The notes under the pieces were generated by a model. It ran no database searches. It was not told where the DNA came from and was given only the letters and a program-made list of their open reading frames with translations. A program made the translations under genes and the position numbers. From an uncultured Chitinophagaceae bacterium (GTDB lineage: Bacteria > Bacteroidota > Bacteroidia > Chitinophagales > Chitinophagaceae), in NCBI GenBank assembly GCA_937907395.1, contig CALCII010000014.1, forward strand, positions 186,001-250,000: a stretch of 64,000 bases of DNA, given 5' to 3'. Within the stretch, counting starts at the first letter, position 1; each line of letters opens with the position of its first letter. Of the stretch, positions 7,687 through 17,100 are shown one piece after another.

Positions 7687-9408
7687 CTACTGCACAAATT
7701 CCACTTTCTGAATTTTTCCGTTCACGATGGTATAGATCGCAATGGCACGTAATGGTTTAGGGCCGAAGCCGCTCACACTTTCATGATCAACCACCACATT
7801 GCCCTGTACAATCCGGTTCACGAGTTCGCAATGTAAATTCTTCACCTGTTTGAACATGTTGGAATACTCTTTCAGCATCGCTTCTTTTCCTTTCGCCATG
7901 AGTTTACCGGGATATTCATACAATTCCACACTATCACTGTAAGGTGCAAGGAAGGCATCAATATCACGTGCATTGTAGGCCACGAGTTGCTGCTGCACCA
8001 GCAGTTCGGGAGTAACAGGCAACAACGTATCTTTTTTGATCCATTTTCCACGGTTGATCAAAAAGCTGAAGTCGTTGATATAAGCCAGGCTGTCGAACGG
8101 ATTGCGGTTGAGCAATAAGAAATTTGCCAGTTTGCCCGGAGCAATCATTCCCACTTCCTGCTCCTTTCCAAAACCCACAGCTGCATTGTACGTACAGGAC
8201 TTCAGTACCTGTGCATTGCTCATGCCGCTTTGTTTCATGGTGAGCAGTTCAATGTACAAACTGGACGCATGCATGGTGCCAATATTTCCGGCATCGGTAC
8301 CGGCTACAATGTTGATGCCTGCATCGGTCACCCGTTTGATGTTCTGCCAGATGATGGTATCGGCTTTATCGTTCAGCTGTACCGACTTTGCAAAGTTTTT
8401 ATAATTGAAGCCTGCTTCTTTGGGATTGATGTGCCTGAGATCAAACAATTGATTCAACACAAACGGATTGGCATAAAGCAGATCATGTGTGGTGATGCGG
8501 TGTTGCTGACTGAACACTTCCCGGTATTTGCCCGCCACAATGGCTGTGGGGATGTACGTGATCTTCTTTTGTTTCAATACCTGCAGGAAGGCATCATCGA
8601 GCAATTGATCTTCGATGCTGTGCACCAGTATATCTGCGCCTGCTTCCACAGCAAGTTTCGCTGTTTCATATTCTGTGGCATGCACACATACTTTCAATCC
8701 GTTCTTATGGCTTTCATCAATCGCTGCTTTCACGATGGGAAGCGTGGACGAAGCCGGTTGTCCGGGCATGACGATGTACCAGATTTTGATAAAGTCGGGT
8801 TTGAACGGAATCTGTTTGCGCACCAGCTCCCTCGCCTCTTCTTCTGTTTTTACTTTAATAATGGGCGGATCTTTTTCATCGAGGTAGGGCGGTTGCCAGG
8901 TGGAGATGAGCGGACCGGTTACCCATGCTTCGGGGCTGTTACTGTTGCTGCTGTTCTTTTTACGCACCTCATAATTGCTCATAGGTCCGCCTACATCCAC
9001 TACGGTTGTGATACCGCAGGCGAGATAGCGGCGCATGAGATCATTGTGATTCTCACGGATCCATTGCTGGTCTTTTGCATAGGGATAAATTTTGCCGAGG
9101 TTCAATGCATCGGGCCTGGTATACAAACCACCACTCTGGAAAAAATGGATATGTCCGTCCACCATGCCGGGCATCAGGAATTTACCGGTGCCGTCTACTA
9201 CCGTAACCGTATCAGGAATTTTTACTTTGGCACTGTATTTCAGCACCTGTACAATGCGATCGTCTTTCACCACCACTATCTGCGATGGTTGCAGTTTGCC
9301 GTCTTTGGTGTTTACGATGCTTACATTGGTGATCCAGGTTGATTTTTGTGAGAAGGAAACGGTTGCAAAAAAGCAAAAGGCAATGAATAGAAGCAGTGTC
9401 TGTTTCAT
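7687..9408 (-). CDS. Exported amidohydrolase with C-terminal SnoaL/NTF2-like domain
   Basis: 573 residues. The signal peptide MKQTLLLFIAFCFFATVSFS is followed by an amidohydrolase barrel (about 30-455). Metal-binding motifs are in place: H86 and H88 in GHIHFF, a lysine in FIKIW that may be carboxylated, histidines in VCVHATE and LVHSIED, and GTDAG with the catalytic aspartate. The region from about 465 to the end resembles SnoaL/NTF2-like domains (LVAYNARDIDAFLAPYSDSVELYEYP), an unusual C-terminal addition. Relatives include exported prolidase-like and imidazolonepropionase-like hydrolases; the substrate cannot be told from sequence. It ends against the 81-bp repeats. Confidence 0.85.
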   Translation of the reverse strand: MKQTLLLFIAFCFFATVSFSQKSTWITNVSIVNTKDGKLQPSQIVVVKDDRIVQVLKYSAKVKIPDTVTVVDGTGKFLMPGMVDGHIHFFQSGGLYTRPDALNLGKIYPYAKDQQWIRENHNDLMRRYLACGITTVVDVGGPMSNYEVRKKNSSNSNSPEAWVTGPLISTWQPPYLDEKDPPIIKVKTEEEARELVRKQIPFKPDFIKIWYIVMPGQPASSTLPIVKAAIDESHKNGLKVCVHATEYETAKLAVEAGADILVHSIEDQLLDDAFLQVLKQKKITYIPTAIVAGKYREVFSQQHRITTHDLLYANPFVLNQLFDLRHINPKEAGFNYKNFAKSVQLNDKADTIIWQNIKRVTDAGINIVAGTDAGNIGTMHASSLYIELLTMKQSGMSNAQVLKSCTYNAAVGFGKEQEVGMIAPGKLANFLLLNRNPFDSLAYINDFSFLINRGKWIKKDTLLPVTPELLVQQQLVAYNARDIDAFLAPYSDSVELYEYPGKLMAKGKEAMLKEYSNMFKQVKNLHCELVNRIVQGNVVVDHESVSGFGPKPLRAIAIYTIVNGKIQKVEFVQ

Positions 9409-9470
9409 ATGTTTGATCAGGTTGAAACAGAAAGATAATGGATTCCTTCAATTTTTCAGAGCGAACCTTG

Positions 9471-9794
9471 TCAGGATTTCAGTCCGAGAAGTACACTCAT
9501 TACAATTACGAGCACCAGTATAAAAATGAGAGCGGCTGCCGTTGATTTGCTCAGCAATGTAAGAAAGAGCAGAATGGAACCGGCAACCAGCAGAATTGTG
9601 AGGATCCTGCTGCCAATCGAACGGGAACGGCGCAGCTGTTGTTTGAGAAACGTGCGGACATTCTTCCTGAATGTACGTCGGGATAATACACCACCAGCAG
9701 TAACAATAGACGCAAGTGATAATAAAGGCAATAACGTGGATCCCGAGTTTTTAACCGTGGTTACAACACTTAACAGAAAGGTATACAGGTGCAT
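9471..9794 (-). CDS. Small hypothetical membrane protein
   Basis: 107 residues with hydrophobic stretches at about 15-35, 63-80 and 84-104 and a basic arginine/lysine-rich loop between the first and second. The last two helices are strongly hydrophobic. The plus-strand ORF over the same bases is arginine-rich without domain character, so the minus frame is the better gene. It lies 62 bp upstream of the amidohydrolase gene on the same strand. No family recognised. Confidence 0.5.
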   Translation of the reverse strand: MHLYTFLLSVVTTVKNSGSTLLPLLSLASIVTAGGVLSRRTFRKNVRTFLKQQLRRSRSIGSRILTILLVAGSILLFLTLLSKSTAAALIFILVLVIVMSVLLGLKS

Positions 9795-9888
9795 GGCAGT
9801 CAGTTTTCAGAATGATGATTAGTTTGAACCTTCAAGATCCTGAAAAGATGCGAAAATACAGTACCCGGTAACTGGTATTTTTGAACAA

Positions 9889-10275
9889 TCAGAAACTAAC
9901 CTGAACGCCTACCTGCGGAATACATTTCACCACTGTACCCACCGGCACCGGGCTCATGTGAATGGTGGCCATCGCTTCTGCCCTTCCTTTATTCTTTGCA
10001 GCGCTGATGAAGAACGGAATACCCGTTAATGCCACCGGAACACCAATGGTCATGACGGTTGCACCTGCACCCCATGATTCATCCCATATGCTGGAGTTGT
10101 TGAACGCAGCTCCACCGCCTACCATCATGGCCGTACCTACTCCCACCAAAACCCATCCGGCAATTTTCTGATTTTTACTTTTATCGAGATAATACGCTTT
10201 ATCTTTTACCGGCTCCTGCGCCGTTGCCTGCAACATCCACAACAGTGCTGTGGCAAGCAAAGCTGTTTTTTTCAT
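9889..10275 (-). CDS. Secreted/envelope hypothetical protein with glycine-rich hydrophobic segments
   Basis: I start it at ATG 10275, giving MKKTALLATALLWMLQATAQ, a clean signal peptide; the longer frame adds ten residues without signal character. The 128-residue product then has YYLDKSKNQKIAGW and two hydrophobic glycine-rich stretches (about residues 38-58 and 70-92) before a short polar beta-like end. Similar small exported proteins with a DKSKNQKxxGWxLxGxG start are common in Bacteroidota, and their function is unknown. Confidence 0.65.
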   Translation of the reverse strand: MKKTALLATALLWMLQATAQEPVKDKAYYLDKSKNQKIAGWVLVGVGTAMMVGGGAAFNNSSIWDESWGAGATVMTIGVPVALTGIPFFISAAKNKGRAEAMATIHMSPVPVGTVVKCIPQVGVQVSF

Positions 10276-10415
10276 TGTTGCTGATTTAAAATTTGCAGTA
10301 AACAATCCTAACTATGACAAGTTACTATACGACAATTGGACCTATCAATGACAAGTGTCATGAAATGAAGCTGGAAATTATGTTTATTGAGAAAAGAGAT
10401 TTAAAACTCAGAAAC

Positions 10416-10868
10416 TTAATATGAAGTGCTTAAAAGCAATTTTTTTACCTTGTTTTTCAAAGTTCTTGCCGACAAGAAACATCTGACAACAGCATTAAAC
10501 TCAACGTCTGTTAAACGACCTATAAATTCGAAATCCACTCCTTCTACCTGATAATTTGCCTGCAACTCCTTTAAAGAAAATTTATTAACCCATAAACCAT
10601 ACAGGTATGTATGAGTTGAAAATGACCAACCATCTATAGTTACAGGAACACCCGGAGCACAATAATATGCATTAAAATCACTGGGAAGATCGTTTAAGCA
10701 GCCATGATTCTTTTCAATGTGTGCAGGCACATAATCTACACTTGAAGGAAGCGAAGCAATTACAACAGAGGTTTCGTCCGAATATAAAACAAGAAAATAT
10801 TTTGGCTTTGAATTGCCATCAACAAAATAAAAAGGCTTGAAATAATAAATATCCCCGGGGCTATACAT
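10416..10868 (-). CDS. Putative toxin of a Panacea-type toxin-antitoxin pair (PemK/MazF-like start)
   Basis: 150 residues. The N-terminus, MYSPGDIYYFKPF then KPKYFLVLYSDETSVVIASLPSS, resembles the first strands of the PemK/MazF SH3-like barrel (GDI...F then a K-x-x-LVL strand), the fold of many mRNA-cleaving toxins. The rest is not recognised. It starts four bases after the stop of the Panacea-domain gene, which implies one operon with the antitoxin first. Panacea antitoxins neutralise many unrelated toxins, so gene order supports a toxin role, but the MazF-like reading is tentative. Confidence 0.55.
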   Translation of the reverse strand: MYSPGDIYYFKPFYFVDGNSKPKYFLVLYSDETSVVIASLPSSVDYVPAHIEKNHGCLNDLPSDFNAYYCAPGVPVTIDGWSFSTHTYLYGLWVNKFSLKELQANYQVEGVDFEFIGRLTDVEFNAVVRCFLSARTLKNKVKKLLLSTSY

Positions 10869-10872
10869 CTAA

Positions 10873-11460
10873 CTAGCTATGTAAAAAATTAGAAAATTTC
10901 TGCATTTCAACATTTTCCTGATACATTGCAAGCTTTTGTTGATCATTGCTGATTAACAAAGTCATGTCAACCATTATATCAGTAGTATTAATTCTTTTCT
11001 CCTGGAATGCTTCCAACAACTTATTCTCAGAAGCAATTATGTACCATGGAGCAGATTTTCTATGCGTGATTTCTACTAATTTCTCAGCTGGTGTCTTTTC
11101 GTATCGTCTAACTATTTCTTTCAACAATTGAATATCCACCTCACTGAACTCTTCATCAGAAAAGTTTTTCTTTCCAATTACCCGTACACCTTTTGTGTCA
11201 GTTTCGAGAGAGATGAAAGAATCAAGTAAATAAGGTTGATTAAGCTCTTCATACAAATCGCTGTTTACTGGCCCGGCCTGCCAAACTTTATATTCCAGAC
11301 CCAAGATTGGAACCCCCATTCGAAACGTAGACAACTCATCAAGCAAGTATATTAGTTTCAGAAGTTTAGTTTTATACAAAGGCTTGATATTGTCCGCAAG
11401 GAACAAAATAACATTCCCCAAACGTTCAATTTGTTCAGTCGAATATTCCTTTTGCTTCAT
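10873..11460 (-). CDS. Panacea (DUF4065, SocA-like) antitoxin-type protein
   Basis: 195 residues. It has the Panacea/DUF4065 layout: KLLKLIYLLDELSTFRMGVPILGLEYKVWQ-type helices (about 33-62; the usual form is K-L-x-K-L-x-Y-x-x-D...G...W..GP), then AGPVNSDLYEEL. Panacea proteins are antitoxins that neutralise adjacent toxins, and the related SocA works as a proteolysis adaptor. Here it is the first gene of a two-gene minus-strand unit whose second member starts four bases later. The segment is AT-rich compared with pbpC next door, consistent with horizontal gain. Confidence 0.8.
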   Translation of the reverse strand: MKQKEYSTEQIERLGNVILFLADNIKPLYKTKLLKLIYLLDELSTFRMGVPILGLEYKVWQAGPVNSDLYEELNQPYLLDSFISLETDTKGVRVIGKKNFSDEEFSEVDIQLLKEIVRRYEKTPAEKLVEITHRKSAPWYIIASENKLLEAFQEKRINTTDIMVDMTLLISNDQQKLAMYQENVEMQKFSNFLHS

Positions 11461-11620
11461 ATACTTACTATCCCGTATTTATTTTGTGTTAAACTACACA
11501 ATTCTGCAGAGTATACAAAGTTACAAAAAAGATTTTAATTTACTAAATAATTTAGGAAATAGTGCTGGGCAGACAATATGATAATTTACCAAACGATCTA
11601 TTTCATCAATTTAAAAAATC

Positions 11621-13942
11621 CTACAAATCCACATACCTCACCGTAATCTTGATATCCCGGTTTCTTCCCTTATCATCGGTACAGGAAATTTTATTGATGC
11701 CTTCTTCGGGCAGGAAGAATTGTTTGGTGCCGGCATCGGTGGTTTTATAAAAGCGGTTGTTGATGTACCAATACACTTTGCTCACATCATTGCCGGTTTC
11801 ACAAATAAGTTGCAGTGGCTCGGGATGTTTTTTGCTGATGAGGTATTCCGTTCCGTTCACCGGTGATTTAATCAAGGGTGCACCGGCAGTGAATACCCGT
11901 TCACAATTGGGATTGTGTGGTGGTATGCGTTCAAAGGCAATGCCACTGGTTTCCATCCAGCTTTGTAAATCGGGCGACAATAATTTATACACTTTGCGCT
12001 TAAACCCGGCTGCCGGTTCACAGCTTTTGCAATAGCTGATCTTCTCATCGGCACTAACTGATATCTCTTCGTAATTATTGCAAACCCTGGTGGACGAAAT
12101 ACCGGGAATAAAATAATCGAGCACCAGTTTGGTACAATTGGGCGATGGCGGCATGCCGGTTTCACTGCACACCATGCGTTGCTCCAAAGAAGCAGGCGGT
12201 GAAAACCAGGCACGGTTAGCATCATAATCCAATGTGTTGAAGATGCGGAACAACAAAGGTGTGGCGGTGTGTGCGCCATTCAGTTCCGAATTTCCTTCAC
12301 CTGAAAAATTGCCCACCCATACACCAACTGTATATTTTTTATTATAACCTATACTCCAGGCATCTCTTCGTCCGTAAGAAGTACCCGTCTTCCATGCAAT
12401 CTTTGGCAGATGGGCTGTTGCTTCCCAGTGCAGCGGAAAATCAGGACGGTTGATGCGACTGATGATGTCGGTGATCATATACGATGCATCTGCCGACAAG
12501 ACCCGTTTGGATGAAGGCTTACTGTTTGATTGCACATACTGTACCGGATAATACAACCCATCGTTTGCAAAGCAGCTATACAACCCCGTTAGTTGTTCCA
12601 ATGTAGTGCCACAACCACCGAGTATGAGACTCAGTCCGAGCCCTTTTTGTTTTGCCTGAATCTGTTTAAATCCTGTTTCCACCAATGTTTGAACCAATTT
12701 GTCTTTGCCCAGCATGTTCAGTGCTTTCACCGCCGGGATGTTCAATGAATGTTCCAGTGCAAACTCCACCGTAACCGGACCATTAAAATGTTCATCATAA
12801 TTCTCCGGTGCATAGCCGGCAAAATTCACCGGTACATCATTGAGCACCTGTTTGGGCGTGAGCAATCCTTCGTCGAAACACATACCATAAGCCAAAGGTT
12901 TCAACGTACTGCCGGGTTGGCGAACCGCAGCTGCACCATTTACTTGTCCGCCGTCTGTTGTGTCTTTGAAATCGCCGCTGCCCACATAAGCAATCACCTG
13001 GTGTGATTCATTGTCTAGCACCACCACAGCCGCATTGCGGATTTTTCCCAAACGGAGTGTGCGTACATAATCCTGCACCAGTTTTTCCACTTTCAGCTGA
13101 GTATTTAATTCCAATGTGCTGTGTACGGTTGCTGCACTGCTGTTGCGCAGTTTATACGAAAGATGCGGCGCCAGTTTGGGCACTGCTCCCCGTTTGGCAT
13201 TCAACGGTTCTGCCAACGCATCTTCAATTTCTTTTTTAGTAAATATCTTTTCATTGGCAAAACGTTGTAACCATTTGTTCCGTTGTTTGATGATTTCATC
13301 GTTGTTCCTTCCCATCACTAAAGAGGAAGGGCGGTTGGGAATAATCGACAGGGCCGTGATCTCTGCCAGCGACAGGTGATCCGGATTTTTTCCAAAGTAT
13401 AAGAGCGATGCTGTTTTCACGCCTACGAGGTTGCCGCCATAAGGAACGAGGTTGAGATAGAGTTGCAGGATTTCATCCTTGCTGTATTTCCATTCCAGCT
13501 GCAGGGCACGGAACATTTCACGGATCTTACTGCCGAGAGTGCGTTTCTTTGGCTCCAGCATCCGTGCCACCTGCATGGTTATGGTACTGGCGCCCGAAGT
13601 TCTTCGTCCGGTAAATACATTCATCACAAAGGCCCTGCCCACCGCAACCGGGTTTACACCGGGATGATAGTAAAAGTATTTGTCTTCTTTCTGCACAATG
13701 GTCTTCCGCAGTAAAGGAGAGATTTCATCCAGATCCGTTTTCATACGCCACTGCTGATCCTTTGCCAGGAAGCCATGAATGAGTTCGCCTTTATTATCGG
13801 TAATGATGGTTGAATACGAAATACGATCGGGCAACGGGAAGAGGAAGTTGAGCAGGAAGAACAGGCATACCAGGCTTACCAGCACAACTGTTGCTTTCAG
13901 TGCATTTCTTTTCGTTACATATTTTTTAAACGGATTTTTCAT
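11621..13942 (-). CDS. pbpC: Penicillin-binding protein 1C (peptidoglycan glycosyltransferase/transpeptidase)
   Basis: ATG 13942 gives MKNPFKKYVTKRNALK followed by one membrane helix, a better start than the ATG 36 bases upstream. The GT51 glycosyltransferase domain (about residues 45-230) includes QKEDKYFYYHPGV with the catalytic glutamate. The transpeptidase domain (about 280-550) has RQPGSTLKP (SxxK), SLN and KTGTS. A cysteine-containing segment and a C-terminal BiPBP_C domain (about 680-770) are typical of PBP1C. The protein polymerises and crosslinks murein in the periplasm. It is divergent from the alpha-2-macroglobulin gene, the same partnership as pbpC-yfhM in E. coli, thought to combine wall repair with protease defence. 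Confidence 0.95.
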   Translation of the reverse strand: MKNPFKKYVTKRNALKATVVLVSLVCLFFLLNFLFPLPDRISYSTIITDNKGELIHGFLAKDQQWRMKTDLDEISPLLRKTIVQKEDKYFYYHPGVNPVAVGRAFVMNVFTGRRTSGASTITMQVARMLEPKKRTLGSKIREMFRALQLEWKYSKDEILQLYLNLVPYGGNLVGVKTASLLYFGKNPDHLSLAEITALSIIPNRPSSLVMGRNNDEIIKQRNKWLQRFANEKIFTKKEIEDALAEPLNAKRGAVPKLAPHLSYKLRNSSAATVHSTLELNTQLKVEKLVQDYVRTLRLGKIRNAAVVVLDNESHQVIAYVGSGDFKDTTDGGQVNGAAAVRQPGSTLKPLAYGMCFDEGLLTPKQVLNDVPVNFAGYAPENYDEHFNGPVTVEFALEHSLNIPAVKALNMLGKDKLVQTLVETGFKQIQAKQKGLGLSLILGGCGTTLEQLTGLYSCFANDGLYYPVQYVQSNSKPSSKRVLSADASYMITDIISRINRPDFPLHWEATAHLPKIAWKTGTSYGRRDAWSIGYNKKYTVGVWVGNFSGEGNSELNGAHTATPLLFRIFNTLDYDANRAWFSPPASLEQRMVCSETGMPPSPNCTKLVLDYFIPGISSTRVCNNYEEISVSADEKISYCKSCEPAAGFKRKVYKLLSPDLQSWMETSGIAFERIPPHNPNCERVFTAGAPLIKSPVNGTEYLISKKHPEPLQLICETGNDVSKVYWYINNRFYKTTDAGTKQFFLPEEGINKISCTDDKGRNRDIKITVRYVDL

Positions 13943-14047
13943 TCCAGATCGTTGCTGCAAGTTAGGGGTTCGCAGCATTCACTGTTAAACCACAGGAAAC
14001 ACAAACACCTGCTGATGTATACAATAAACTTTCCTTAACAAATCGGT

Positions 14048-14079
14048 TTTGGAAGATGCTGTTCCTTGTACTAAATTCA
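14048..14079 (+). promoter_or_regulatory. Candidate promoter of the alpha-2-macroglobulin gene
   Basis: TTTG at 14048-14051, 20 bases, then TAAATTCA at 14072-14079, which matches the first six positions of TAnnTTTG. The predicted transcript start, near 14086, excludes the in-frame ATG at 14056 and supports the start at 14122. Confidence 0.4.
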
Positions 14080-14121
14080 ACATCAAATTACTCCCCTTTC
14101 AAACGTCTTCAATCTTTAACC

Positions 14122-17100
14122 ATGAAACGTAGCCAACTACACCTGCTGATGGTATCAGCAGTGGTGACTCTTATTCTTTCCTGTAACCGTAACGCTGTAA
14201 AATTATCCGACACAACTGCCAAAGGTGAAGTACAGCCTTTGCAGAACCTTGTGTTCCGGTTCAACAAACAACTGGTGCCGGATTCCCTGCTCAACCGATG
14301 GGATTCCATTCCGTATGTGGAGTTTGAACCAAAGATCAATGGCCGCTTCCGCTGGGAACATGGCGATGAACTGATCTTCTCTCCTTCTTCGCCCCTATCG
14401 CCCGCCACCACGTACAAAGCAACCATTGGCAAGGAAGTGTTGTCGCAAACCAAATACAACAATGTAACCGTTGATGGCGGCATTGAATTTCATACACCCG
14501 ATTTACAACTGGAAAACACCAACGTAACCTGGGTGATGGACGATGCCACGGGCAAAGCCGTTCCGCAAGCCGATTTGTATTTTAATTATAGCGTAACGCC
14601 GGCTTCTTTAAAAGATAAACTGCATGTAACGTTTGACGGACAAGCAAAGGAGTATAGTCTGCAAACCATCAACAGTGATAAAAAGATTTCCATCCGCCTG
14701 CAAAACATTCAAGCAGAGGATAAAGACTATCCAACCAACATCACACTAGACAAAGGGTTGTTACCGGATGGTGGTAAGAACGCCACCAAAGAAGAGATCA
14801 AAGAAGATATGACCATTCCATCACCTTACCGTTTGGTGATCACGAATATTGAATCCAGTCATGATGGTATTTCTGCTTCTGTGAAACTGTTCACTTCGCA
14901 ACAGGTGGTGCTAGAAGGCATCAATGGTTTTATACAGATCAGCCCGGATGTGAAATACAGTGTTCAGGCAGAAGAAGATGGATTCCTCATTACCGGTGAA
15001 GGATTTGATGTAGCCAAAACCTATGAGCTTACTTTAAAAGAAGGACTACGTGGCAAACTGGGTGGCACATTGAAAGAGCCGTATAAAAATACCATCGCCT
15101 TTGGCGAACTGGAGCCTGGCATTTCATTTGGCAACAGCAAAGCCGTTTATCTATCGGCTGCGGGTAGCCGTAATATTGAAGTACGCATCACCAATATGCC
15201 CAAAGTAAAAGTGGTGATCTCCAAAATTTATGAAAGCAATCTGCTGGTAGCGCATAAATACGGGTACTATCCCCGTACCAGCGATGAAGAATATTATTAC
15301 GATGAAGAAAATGGCGATTATACATTGGGCGATGTGATCTACGAACAGGAAATTGATACAAGGACTTTGCCTAAGGTGGGTGGCAGCCGTTTGTATCATT
15401 TCAATATAGCCGACCGGGTGAAAGACTTCAATGGCATTTATCATTTGCAGATTCAATCCACGGAAGATTACTGGATCCGTGACAACCGCTTCATCTCACT
15501 CAGCAATATTGGGCTGATTGCCAAAGAAGGCAAAGAGAAAATGTATGTGTTTGCCAATTCCATTCAAACCGCCGAACCGCTCAATGGTGTGAACGTAACG
15601 GTGTATGGCGCCAACAACCAGGTTTTGGGATTAGGTACAACTAACAGTGAAGGTGTAGCCGAAGTGGCTTATACCAAAAAAGAATTCAGTGGATTTAAAC
15701 CGGCAATGGTGATTGCCAAAACAGCCGATGACTTCAACTACCTGCCCTTCCAGAGCACAAGAGTAAACACCAGTCGTTTTGATGTAGGTGGTAAAGCATG
15801 GAACAGCACCGGTGTGGATGCCTTCATTTATGCAGAAAGAGATATTTATCGTCCGGGTGAAAAAATCAATGCCAATGTGGTGCTGCGTAACAAAGGCTGG
15901 AAATCGCCGGGCGAATTACCGGTGAAATTAAAACTGATCATGCCCAACGGAAAAGAATTGAAAAGTTTCCGCAAAACATTGAACGAACAGGGATCGGCAG
16001 AAGTAAGTGTGGATTTACCACTGGCTGCTGTAACAGGAAGTTATCAACTGGAACTGTATTCGGGTAATGATGTGTTACTGGGCAGCAAATCCTTCAGCGT
16101 GGAAGAGTTTGTGCCCGATCGTATCAAAGTATCCGCCAAACTTGGAAAAGAAACATTAAACGCCGGCGATTCCACAACGCTTCGCATCAATGCTGTGAAT
16201 TTCTTTGGTCCGCCTGCCGCCAACCGTAAGTATGAAACAGAGATACAGTTCAAGCAATCCTATTTCAATCCGAAAAAATACGATCGGTACACCTTTGCAT
16301 TAAGCAATCAATCTTCCTTCTTCGATAAAGTGGTAAATGAAGGTACTACCGATGCCAATGGTAATGCAACAGAACCCATCAGCGTTCCGGCACTGTACAA
16401 AAACAGAGGACTGCTTTCGGTAAATATTTATACAACCGTGTTTGATGAAACCGGACGACCGGTAAGCAAGCTTACTAACGCAGATGTATATACACAACCG
16501 GTATTCTATGGTTTAGGAACCGATGGTTACTGGTATTACCCGTTGAACCAGGCAGTGAAATTTCCATTAATTGCCCTGACCAAAAATCAGCAGGTAACCA
16601 CCGCACCGGCCAAAGTGCAGGTGATCAAACAGGAATACAGAACGGTGCTGAGCAAGAGCGGTTCTTATTTCCGCTATGAATCACAGAAAGAAGAAAAGAT
16701 TGTGAAAGAAGAAGTGGTGAACATTGGCGGAGAAAATACTAGTTATGTATTTGTACCACGGCAAGCGGGTGATTATGAAATCCGTGTATATGCACCCGGA
16801 TCCGACACCTATGTAAGCAGGAGTTTTTACAGCTATGGAAGCTGGGGTACCAGCAACAGTTCCTTTGAAGTAAACACCGAAGGACAGATTGATATTGAAC
16901 TGGACAAGAGTGACTATTATACCGGAGAGAAAGCAAAGATTTTATTCAAAACACCGTTCAGTGGAAAAATGCTGGTGACTTTTGAAACGGATCATGTAGT
17001 ATCGTATCAATATGTAACCGTTGACAACCGTACTGCCAGCCTGGAACTTCCGTTAAGCACCGAACATTTACCCAATGTGTATGTAACGGCCACATTGATC

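Noticed and set aside
8230..9342. 370-codon plus-strand ORF antisense to the amidohydrolase
   Set aside because: It is fully covered by a convincing amidohydrolase on the other strand, and its composition (His/Cys/Phe-rich) is that of a shadow frame.
9526..9822. 98-codon plus-strand ORF over the small membrane protein
   Set aside because: Arginine-rich with no domain; the minus frame has three plausible membrane helices instead.
10348..10361. ATGACA/TGTCAT dyad upstream of the small secreted protein gene at 9889-10275
   Set aside because: A six-base inverted repeat with a two-base spacer is too short to call an operator without comparison.
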